Shown: positions 25,372 through 32,413 of the stretch, piece by piece
Position numbering within the stretch: position 1 is the first letter of the stretch
Layout: every line of letters starts with the position of its first letter
Assembly (NCBI GenBank): GCA_038229295.1
Contig: JBBROO010000001.1
Coordinates: 62,001 to 126,000, forward strand
Source of the DNA: JAJPGZ01 sp038229295
GTDB taxonomy: Bacteria; Verrucomicrobiota; Verrucomicrobiia; Chthoniobacterales; UBA10450
DNA: 64,000 nt
Direction of reading: 5' to 3'
The notes under the pieces: model-generated
What the model was told of the DNA's origin: nothing
The model's database searches: none
The model's input: only the letters and a program-made list of their open reading frames with translations
Program-made: the position numbers and the translations under genes

Positions 25372-25403
25372 GCGACCCGAACGCTTTCGGGGACGCTACA
25401 GAT
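25372..25403. repeat. REP-like hairpin GCGACCCGAACGCTTTCGGGG-ACGCTACAGAT
   Basis: Stem CCCGAA/TTCGGG with a short CGCT loop, flanked by GCGA and ACGC, and ended by CGCTACAGAT. The last ten bases are identical to 16881-16890. The element separates the convergent GH25 and pseudopilin-like genes. Confidence 0.6.
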
Positions 25404-25942
25404 TAACGCAGCACTTCGTCGTCGGCTGTCCACATGACATGGTCCGGGCCGGCTGAACGCACTTCCATGACCGTGCCGGAGATTTGATGGAAGAAGACTG
25501 GTTGTTCCCAACGATCTATCAGCTCGCCTTTCGCATTCACTGGCGCGTCTGCGGGCAAGCATTTGAGACCGCGAGTATTCTTGCCGAGAAGCGCGCGCGT
25601 GATCTCAGCGTTTGTGCCGACGGGATTTTGTCGAAGCGCGAGGCGGTAATCGCGAATTCCTTGCTGGGCCTTTTGCAAAGCGACGTTTTTTTCGCCGGCC
25701 CGTTTTTGGGCGGGCAAACTCGCGGCCTCGAAATGTGGACGTTCGCCTGGAGATGTCTCGTTGGAACCGGCGGGTGTGTTTGAAACGTTAGGTGAAGGAT
25801 TCGATGTCGATCTTGCGGACGAACTTTCGGAGATCGGTTCGTTAGGCACGGTCGCCGGCGGCGGTGAATGACTGAAACGCCACCAGCCGATCAAGAGAAA
25901 GGTCGCCGTGATCGAAATCACGACGAGCAGCGAACGCTTCAC
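25403..25942 (-). CDS. Pseudopilin-like exported protein, last gene of the DUF1800 operon
   Basis: A 179-residue protein with an N-terminal membrane segment (SLLVVISITATFLLIGWW), a Pro/Ser/Thr-rich linker (30-75), and a C-terminal domain with ALLGKNTRGLKCLP, GELIDRWEQPVFFHQ and GPDHVMWTADDEVLR. The C-terminal part resembles the calcium-loop end of type II secretion major pseudopilins (DPWGxPxxY...GPDGxxGTxDD), but the Phe-Glu pilin start is absent, so it is anchored and not a pilin. Its start overlaps the DUF1501 stop by four bases. Probably translated together with the DUF1800/DUF1501 pair. Confidence 0.65.
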   Translation of the reverse strand: MKRSLLVVISITATFLLIGWWRFSHSPPPATVPNEPISESSSARSTSNPSPNVSNTPAGSNETSPGERPHFEAASLPAQKRAGEKNVALQKAQQGIRDYRLALRQNPVGTNAEITRALLGKNTRGLKCLPADAPVNAKGELIDRWEQPVFFHQISGTVMEVRSAGPDHVMWTADDEVLR

Positions 25943-27351
25943 AACATGAAGCCAAGATCGGGCGTGGCGAAGCGGCTCAGGTTCGGAAAGACGGTTACCA
26001 TGTCGGTGGAATTAACGCCGAACCATTTCGCGAGCGTGGCGGAATATTCATCGACCGAGGTGGTGGGAATCCAGCGGCCTTCATCGGTATCGTCCGGTCC
26101 ATTGACGACGAGCGCGGGAACGCGTCCGTAAAGATCGCCGCCTTTGACCGCGCCGCCGAGAACGAGTTGATGATTTCCCCAACCGTGATCACTCCCGGCG
26201 CCGTTGTTGACCGGGAAGGTGCGGCCGAAATCGCTGGCGGTGAAGGTGGTGACTTGATTGGCCACGCCAAGATCGACAGTCGCTTGATAGAACGAGGCGA
26301 GGGCGTTGTTTAATTCGGTGAGAAGATTGGCGTGCGCAGTGAGCTGGTCGCCGTGCGTGTCGTATCCGCCGACCGCGCAGAAGTAAACCTGCCGGCTCAT
26401 GCCGAGCGTGTTCCGCGCGGCGATCATCTTCGCGATCATCTTAAGTTGATCAGCGAGATAATTATTAGTCGGGAAAAATGTGCTGATGTTTACGCCGCTC
26501 AATGCGGTCGAGAGCAACGCCGCATTGTCGAGAGAGCGCCGCGTGATTTTGGCGAACTCGGCTTCGAACAAATTTTGATGGGGCAAGCTGAGCAAATTAT
26601 CGAGCGCGGTCTTGGTGTTAGCACTCGAATAACCATTCAAACTAGTGACGCCGTAAGGCGACATCTGATATTCGAAGACGGTGTTGCCGACTTGAAAGGT
26701 GTTCGTGCCGGCGAGCGAGATCGACATGGATATTTGCGCCGCGCCGTTGAGAGAAACAAGAAGGTCGGCCATGCGCCCGCCCCAGCCGGTGCGCGGCGGT
26801 TGATCGGGAACGCTCGTCTGCCACTGCACCGATTGATCGTTATGCGAAAATAATTGCGGCGGTAACGCGGCGGTGTCGCTGAGATATTGCGCGCGCGTTA
26901 CCGGCGCGACGAGGGTGCCAACGTTGGAAAGCAACGCCAGCTTTCCTTGCGCGAACAGACTTTGCAGACCGGGTAAGTTTGGCTGGCCCGCGACGGTCGG
27001 GGCGTCGACGAAACTCGGGTGTAGACCAAACTGACGTCCGTCGGAATACGTCGCGGGCGTGATCGGCAGCAGCGAAGTTATCGGAATGGCGAGCCCCTGA
27101 CGCGCGGCCGCGTAGGCGTTGTAGTCAGTCAGGTCGCGCGGAATGATGAGATTGTTGGCGTCGTTGCCGCCGTAAAGGAACAAGCAAACGAGCGCTTTGA
27201 AATCGCCCGCGGCGGCGGCGCCGAGGCTATTCGCGGTGGCCGCGCGAATGGCGCGCATGTTCCAAATGGTGGACGCGATCGAAGTAGTGCCGAGCGCGGC
27301 GCAGGCGCATTGCCGAATGAACTGACGGCGATTGGTGAAGGGAGTGTTCAT
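25939..27351 (-). CDS. DUF1501-family Tat-exported protein
   Basis: A 470-residue protein with a Tat signal (NRRQFIRQCACAALGTTSIA). DUF1501 belongs to the alkaline phosphatase/sulfatase superfamily. Visible features are KALVCLFLYGGNDANNLIIP at the start of the mature part, LGLHPSF-like QFGLHPSF, GGYDTHGDQ, and ASDFGRTFPVNNGAGSDHGW, with the Asp/His ligands. Its start overlaps the end of the DUF1800 gene by four bases. DUF1501 and DUF1800 are always found as pairs in Planctomycetota and Verrucomicrobiota and relatives, and their substrate is unknown. Confidence 0.93.
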   Translation of the reverse strand: MNTPFTNRRQFIRQCACAALGTTSIASTIWNMRAIRAATANSLGAAAAGDFKALVCLFLYGGNDANNLIIPRDLTDYNAYAAARQGLAIPITSLLPITPATYSDGRQFGLHPSFVDAPTVAGQPNLPGLQSLFAQGKLALLSNVGTLVAPVTRAQYLSDTAALPPQLFSHNDQSVQWQTSVPDQPPRTGWGGRMADLLVSLNGAAQISMSISLAGTNTFQVGNTVFEYQMSPYGVTSLNGYSSANTKTALDNLLSLPHQNLFEAEFAKITRRSLDNAALLSTALSGVNISTFFPTNNYLADQLKMIAKMIAARNTLGMSRQVYFCAVGGYDTHGDQLTAHANLLTELNNALASFYQATVDLGVANQVTTFTASDFGRTFPVNNGAGSDHGWGNHQLVLGGAVKGGDLYGRVPALVVNGPDDTDEGRWIPTTSVDEYSATLAKWFGVNSTDMVTVFPNLSRFATPDLGFML

Positions 27352-30300
27352 CGTTCGATACTAAATTGCGGTGACGCGATAATGAGATAGGTCGCAGCGC
27401 GGATGCGACTGAGCAGTCCGGGGTTTGGATCCGCTGCGTTTACGCTGATGGCGGCGACGCGGTTAATAATCGAGGTGCGCATCGCGCTCGGCATTTGTCC
27501 ACTCATCAGGCGCGTGTTGAGCATGTCGATCAAACTCGACGGCGTATTTCCAAGAGCGAGCTCCGAGGGTGTCCAGTTGAGCACCATTTCCGTCGGGCTC
27601 CCGTTTTGGTAAATCAAGCTGCGCAGGTAATTGACGCTCGTGACAACGGTGGTGTCGGTGGTGATCTGAAACTCGGGCGCCACCAAACCCGCGGCCGCGA
27701 TTGCGCCCGGTTGCACATAACTCGGTTCGAAAAAGTTGAAGACCGTGGATGAGTCGAGCGGAAGTTGACCCAGCGAATCTTGTGGCCACGGAAAATAGTA
27801 AATGCCATTCGCCGCGGTAGCGTGAAACGCGCGGAGCAGACTCGCATATCGAATAACCGGCTCGCGTTCATGACCATAATTATTCGTGGTCGGCGCAATC
27901 TGATCGCGCGCTTCGTAGTCGAGCAGAATCGCGCGCACAACCGCCTTGAGGTCGCCGCGAATTCCCTGGCCGTTATCCTTGAACACTTTGGCGACACGAT
28001 AAACATAGGCCGGACTCGGATTGCTCGTGACCAAACGTTGAATGAGTTCGCGAGAGATGAATGGCCCGACGTTGGGATGATTAAAAATAATGTCGAGTGC
28101 ATCTTTCAAATCCTGCGCCTGCGTTTGGCCGGCCGGCAGGACGACATTGTCGAGCACGCGTTTTTGTCCGGTGTCATGGTGGTCCGAAAACGGCTGCATC
28201 GGCGCGCGGAAGTTTTGCGGATAAAAATCAAACTGCGAGTTGCCGGCGAATCCCCAGCCGGTAAAAACGTGCGCCATGCCCACAACAACATTCTGATCGT
28301 AGGTGCTGATCGGGCGGTTTTGGCTATCGAGCAGCAGCGTGCCGTCCGGGTTCAGTTTGTTTAGGCCGACGGTGAAAAGTTGCATCACCTCTCGCGCGTA
28401 ATTTTCGTTAGGCGAGGTGCCGGTGGCAGGATTCGGCTTGTCGTTCAGGAGCATGTTCAGATACACGCCCATCACCGGGCTCAACGTCACGTCCTCGAGC
28501 AGTTGCCGGAAGTTCCCGAAAGCGTGATTGAGCAACAAGTCGTAGTAGCCGGACAATCCGAAGGGTGTGTTCGCCAAGTCGCCGTTTTGATCCGAGACAA
28601 CAAATATTTCGCTCAGCGCGAATGCAACGCGCTGCCGCAATTGGTCCGGTGCGGTCACCGCCGCTTTCAACCACGCCTCTTCCGTTTGATCGACAGAGGT
28701 CATACCGGGATGTGCCGCTTCGTACGCATCAACGTACGGAACGTGCAGCGTCACCGGCGCGGCAAATTGTTGATCGAGAAACGAGCTATAACCATCGCGC
28801 TGCACTTGCGCGATCGATTCCACGTCCGGACCAAATGTCGCCTGCGTTAGAAAACGCGCCGCCGCATTTGCATCCGCGTGATCATCCGTCCATGCCGGCG
28901 GATCGGGCGGTGGCGTGAAATTGCTCGTGCCTATAGAGAGACCGAACTGGCCGCGAATTTCACCGCTCGGGTAATTCGAAGTGTGAATGTTTACATAAGT
29001 GCGTCCCGTCTTGATCGCGGTGACGATGTCGGCCACAGAGTTCGCGCCCACCGGCACAAATGTCCACAAGTAGGTTCCATCCGCTTGCGGCGTCGCCGCG
29101 TCGATATCGAACAGGATTCCGCCGCTTTGGCCGGGATCAGCCGGCCCGTGCACATGGGCACCAGTTACGGGCGCGCCGAGATTACTGTAGTTGACCGAGA
29201 GAATGGCAAAGGTTTCGTCCGAACTCAGGCGCAATGTCGATGTACCGGTGCCGTTGCTTGTCACGCCGGTCTGCGGAGTGAGGGACGCGAAATACAAAGT
29301 GGTTTGCCCCGCGGGCGCCGCCGGCGGCGTGTAAGGTGCGAGCGCGGGACCGGGCACTACCTGACTCGGCGCAGTTCCAGTTCCCGCATCTCCCGGTTTG
29401 AACCAACCAACCGCGAGATTATCGCCACCGCTGTAGTCACGTTGCAGCGCTTCGAAATAATATTTTTGTCCCGCGGTCAACGCCAGGATCGGCGATTTCT
29501 GATTCGCCTCCTTCGTCCACTGGCGCGAACCGGTATACGTCGAAACGTAGGCGCGCTTAACCAGATTCGCGGGCTGGTCGTCAGTCGAAAGCCACAACTC
29601 ACTCTGGTCGTCACTCGCAATCCAGAAAGTGTAGTTTCCCGTCGTCGGCGGAACGATGTAACCGCGAATGCGCGTTCCATAAGCGTCTCCCCAGTTCTGC
29701 GGCTGCTCCAATGTCGCCAGCACACGCGATGTCGTTGGCGGAGTCGTCACCGGAATGTCGGTCACGCCCACGTAGTTGTTAGGCAAGTTCGCCCAGATTT
29801 CCTGCAACACGGAGTTCGCGCCTGCCTCCGCACCGATCGATACCGTCGCGCTCGTTGGAGACGCAGTCGTGTAGCTGGCGCTCGCAGACAAAGTGGCCAC
29901 GATCGTACGCGCCACGGTTGATGGCGCCGCGGTCGACTTCGCCGTGACGGTAATGTTCACCGTGTTCACCCCGAACGGCATCACGACCGTTCCGCTTAAT
30001 GCATTATAATCCGTCCCCGGGACCGCACTCCCGCTCACCGTGTAATTGATCGTAATCGCGTCGAGTTTCCCACTTCGCGTGATCGTGAACGCGCCCGTGT
30101 CTCCACCCAAACGCGTCGCGTACGGATCGCTCGCTACGATGCTCACCGTGTCCGTCGCCGCTTGCAGCGCTCCCTGTAGCAGCGTGAGATCATCCGTCGC
30201 CCCGCCGCGGCTGTAGGCAAGATTTGGATTAAAGCCCGCGATTCCTTCTTCCCAATCCGTCACGCCGTCGTTGTCTGAATCCTGATTGCTCACCGCCACG

Positions 30301-30710
30301 CGAAAATATTTCTGGTTCGCCAGCAACCCAAAAGTCGCCGTCATCTCCAGTCCCGTGCCGACGAACGGCGTCCCGAGATCCTGCCAGCTCTTCATGTCGG
30401 CGCTGCTTTGAATCTGGAAACGTTGATTCGCGACCGAGTTCCAACTTAACGTCACCGTCGCGCTGCTGACACTGATGCGTGTCATCTTCACCACCGATCT
30501 CGCGTCGAACGGATTCGTTCCCGCCATGCTTTCCGCCAGATTCGTTTGACCGTCGCCGTCGGTGTCCGCGTTCGGGCTCAGACCCTGCGCCAGATAATAT
30601 TGTTCCCACACATCGCTCTCGCCATTGCCGTTAAGATCGACAATCGCATTTGCGCGATTCACCCCGAGCGCCAAAAGAGCCAGCAAACAAAAATGGATCG
30701 CACGTCGCAT
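27348..30710 (-). CDS. Large secreted DUF1800 protein with Calx-beta, PA14 and CHRD domains
   Basis: A 1120-residue protein from the ATG at 30710, which gives a signal peptide (MRRAIHFCLLALLALGVNRA). Domain order: a calcium-type repeat DTDGDGQTNLAESMAGTNPF, a fibronectin-like part, a Calx-beta region (TITRSGKLDAITINYTVSG), PA14 (YVGVTDIPV ... YTFWIASDDQSELWLSTDD), CHRD (SLTPQTGVTSNGTGTS ... GAHVHGPADPG), and from about residue 615 DUF1800: ANAAARFLTQATFGP, LRQRVAFALSEIFVVSDQNG, and NENYAREVMQLFTVGLNKLN. PA14 and CHRD suggest carbohydrate or surface binding. No exact 10-mer copy is found from 26278 to 30633 except one near the 5' end. It starts the three-gene operon with four-base overlaps. 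Confidence 0.92.
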   Translation of the reverse strand: MRRAIHFCLLALLALGVNRANAIVDLNGNGESDVWEQYYLAQGLSPNADTDGDGQTNLAESMAGTNPFDARSVVKMTRISVSSATVTLSWNSVANQRFQIQSSADMKSWQDLGTPFVGTGLEMTATFGLLANQKYFRVAVSNQDSDNDGVTDWEEGIAGFNPNLAYSRGGATDDLTLLQGALQAATDTVSIVASDPYATRLGGDTGAFTITRSGKLDAITINYTVSGSAVPGTDYNALSGTVVMPFGVNTVNITVTAKSTAAPSTVARTIVATLSASASYTTASPTSATVSIGAEAGANSVLQEIWANLPNNYVGVTDIPVTTPPTTSRVLATLEQPQNWGDAYGTRIRGYIVPPTTGNYTFWIASDDQSELWLSTDDQPANLVKRAYVSTYTGSRQWTKEANQKSPILALTAGQKYYFEALQRDYSGGDNLAVGWFKPGDAGTGTAPSQVVPGPALAPYTPPAAPAGQTTLYFASLTPQTGVTSNGTGTSTLRLSSDETFAILSVNYSNLGAPVTGAHVHGPADPGQSGGILFDIDAATPQADGTYLWTFVPVGANSVADIVTAIKTGRTYVNIHTSNYPSGEIRGQFGLSIGTSNFTPPPDPPAWTDDHADANAAARFLTQATFGPDVESIAQVQRDGYSSFLDQQFAAPVTLHVPYVDAYEAAHPGMTSVDQTEEAWLKAAVTAPDQLRQRVAFALSEIFVVSDQNGDLANTPFGLSGYYDLLLNHAFGNFRQLLEDVTLSPVMGVYLNMLLNDKPNPATGTSPNENYAREVMQLFTVGLNKLNPDGTLLLDSQNRPISTYDQNVVVGMAHVFTGWGFAGNSQFDFYPQNFRAPMQPFSDHHDTGQKRVLDNVVLPAGQTQAQDLKDALDIIFNHPNVGPFISRELIQRLVTSNPSPAYVYRVAKVFKDNGQGIRGDLKAVVRAILLDYEARDQIAPTTNNYGHEREPVIRYASLLRAFHATAANGIYYFPWPQDSLGQLPLDSSTVFNFFEPSYVQPGAIAAAGLVAPEFQITTDTTVVTSVNYLRSLIYQNGSPTEMVLNWTPSELALGNTPSSLIDMLNTRLMSGQMPSAMRTSIINRVAAISVNAADPNPGLLSRIRAATYLIIASPQFSIER

Positions 30711-30832
30711 GACTTCGCCCGAAAGAATGAACCCGCTTCGTCTCCCCATGTTGTGATTTGTTTCGGCGCGTTGGCAGGGAGAAGACAGCCGCAGCGACCT
30801 CTCAATTGGCAGCGAAATTCATACCACGCGCG

Positions 30833-31078
30833 CTACGTGTTTTGTTTTCGATCGCGATTATTTTCAAGCCGCGCGCTGGCGTCCTTATAGAATTCAATCT
30901 GCCTTCCACCGATGCGGCGGACGGTTCGCCATCCGCGCTGCGCGGCGAAGTCATGCAGCTCGCTCGGGTTCATCAATTTCAAATCATGCAGCTCCGATGG
31001 ATGCGTGATGAAACACTGCGGTTTTAGCGTGAGCACATTCGCGATCTTTGCTTCCACCGCGGCGAGATTCGCCTGCAT
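30833..31078 (-). CDS. Small hypothetical protein
   Basis: An 81-residue protein: a helical start (MQANLAAVEAKIANVLTL), two copies of the phrase PSELHDL/PSELHDF, and RRIGGRQIEFYKDASARLEN at the end. I do not recognise the family. The start lies 6 bases after the end of the next upstream frame (31085-31240), so the two could be co-transcribed. Length and composition are compatible with a real gene; it is convergent with nothing and lies upstream of the DUF1800 gene. Confidence 0.45.
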   Translation of the reverse strand: MQANLAAVEAKIANVLTLKPQCFITHPSELHDLKLMNPSELHDFAAQRGWRTVRRIGGRQIEFYKDASARLENNRDRKQNT

Positions 31079-31084
31079 CGCTCT

Positions 31085-31240
31085 TTAGCCGCCGGTGATT
31101 CTGCGCGCGGTCGGCGCATTCCGCCGAATCTTGCCGCCGGGCGGCGTTGGCGGCTGTTTCGGTTTCCGATTTAACTTCTCACCAAGCGCGCGCTCTGCTT
31201 TTCGATTTGGCGAGGGACCCCGCGCGTTTGGTTTTTCCAT
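31085..31240 (-). CDS. Short basic hypothetical protein
   Basis: A possible 51-residue product starting MEKPNARGPSPNRKAERALG and ending RNAPTARRITGG. It is very rich in Pro, Lys and Arg. The start codon ATG is the last part of an iterated 10-mer copy (AAGATCGACATGG on this strand, 31240-31249), the same arrangement as at 19130. The upstream frame continues without a start that looks better. It might be a spurious frame. Confidence 0.3.
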   Translation of the reverse strand: MEKPNARGPSPNRKAERALGEKLNRKPKQPPTPPGGKIRRNAPTARRITGG

Positions 31241-31322
31241 GTCGATCTTGCTCCATGTCGATCTACGGACCGTTTGCCACCGCGTCAATGGACTTGCCCC
31301 GGGCTCTGGCTAAATTCCGCCG

Positions 31323-31574
31323 ATGGTTACCGAGACAATCGAGCTGCGCGGTCACATTATCGATTCGCTCATTCTGCCCAAAGTGCTCGATCAAATCCTG
31401 ATTCGCGGCGCCAGTTTTAACATCGTCGAATTCCGCATCGGCCAGAAACGCGTCGATCAAAGTCTGGCCCGAATCGAAATCACCGCGCCGGATCAGGCCG
31501 CTCTCGATGAGCTGGTGCAGCGATTGCAGGAGCATGGCGCGGAAGTGAAACGTCCGGCGGATCGCCAAAAGTAA
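31323..31574 (+). CDS. Stand-alone LOR/SDH conserved-region domain
   Basis: An 83-residue protein: IELRGHIIDSLILPKVLDQI, then FNIVEFRIGQKRVDQSLARI, EITAPDQAALDELVQRL and a final LQEHGAEV. This is the conserved N-terminal region of LOR/SDH bifunctional proteins (TIGR00300-type), where GHIIDSLILPKVLDxI is diagnostic. In cyanobacteria the same region is part of AgrE/ArgZ, the arginine dihydrolase-ornithine cyclodeaminase fusion. Here it is free-standing and followed 11 bases later by an arginine dihydrolase-like gene, so the two parts of the fusion appear as separate neighbours. The catalytic dehydrogenase-like part is not seen. Confidence 0.85.
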   Translation: MVTETIELRGHIIDSLILPKVLDQILIRGASFNIVEFRIGQKRVDQSLARIEITAPDQAALDELVQRLQEHGAEVKRPADRQK

Positions 31575-31585
31575 TTGTCGATCTT

Positions 31586-32413
31586 ATGAATGCCCGTCCG
31601 GCTCGGACCGAGTTGCTGCTTTGCCCGCCGGATCACTACGGCATCGAGTACGAAATTAATCCGTGGATGAGCCGGGCGCGCGGCGCCGATGTCGCCGAAA
31701 CGCAAAAGCAATGGAACGGCTTACACGCCACGCTCTCGAAACTCGACTGCAAAATTCATTTGGTCGAGCCGCAACCGAAATTGCCTGACATGGTTTTCAC
31801 CGCCAACGCCGGCCTCGCCGTCGGCAAAAAATTTATCCCCAGTAATTTTCGCCATCAGGAACGCGCCGCTGAAGCGCCCCATTTCGCGCGTTGGATGGAG
31901 AAGCACGGTTACGAGATCGCGTGGTTGCCTAACGATCTCTATTTCGAAGGCGAAGGCGACGCACTCTTCGGCGGCGACGCTTTATTTTGCGGCTACAAAT
32001 TCCGCTCCGATGTGAAATCGCATCACGCCGTCGCCGAAATGCTCGGCTGTCTTTCCATCTCGGTCGAACTTGTCGATCCACGCTTTTATCACCTCGACAC
32101 TTGTTTTTGTCCGTTGCCCGACGGCAGCGCGTTTTGGTTTCCAGCCGCGTTCGACGAATACGGTCAACGCACCATCCGCGATCGCATCCCGGATTTGATC
32201 GACGTCTCGGAAGAGGAAGCCGCGCATTTCTCCTGCAACGCCGTCGTGTTAGATCGACAAGTTGTTTTACCGGAAGGCGCACCGAACCTCGTCGCGACTT
32301 TGCACGAGCGCGGTTATCAATGTCAGGCGTTACCGATGACGGAATTTTTGAAAGCGGGCGGCGCCTGCAAATGCCTGACCATGTTCATGCCGCAACGCGA
32401 GAGCGTGGCCTAA
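31586..32413 (+). CDS. Arginine dihydrolase / dimethylargininase-like guanidino hydrolase
   Basis: A 275-residue amidinotransferase-fold enzyme. It starts TELLLCPPDHYGIEYEINPWM, as in cyanobacterial ArgZ and its relatives. Other elements are DMVFTANAGLAVGKKFI, NDLYFEGEGDALFGGDALFC with the acidic substrate ligands, FYHLDTCFCPLP with the catalytic His, and a final GGACKCLTM with the nucleophilic Cys. The enzyme probably hydrolyses free arginine to ornithine, ammonia and CO2, or to citrulline. Adjacent LOR/SDH domain supports an arginine catabolic role, possibly feeding putrescine or proline. It overlaps the stop of the convergent sulfatase gene in a CCTAACG word. Confidence 0.82.
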   Translation: MNARPARTELLLCPPDHYGIEYEINPWMSRARGADVAETQKQWNGLHATLSKLDCKIHLVEPQPKLPDMVFTANAGLAVGKKFIPSNFRHQERAAEAPHFARWMEKHGYEIAWLPNDLYFEGEGDALFGGDALFCGYKFRSDVKSHHAVAEMLGCLSISVELVDPRFYHLDTCFCPLPDGSAFWFPAAFDEYGQRTIRDRIPDLIDVSEEEAAHFSCNAVVLDRQVVLPEGAPNLVATLHERGYQCQALPMTEFLKAGGACKCLTMFMPQRESVA

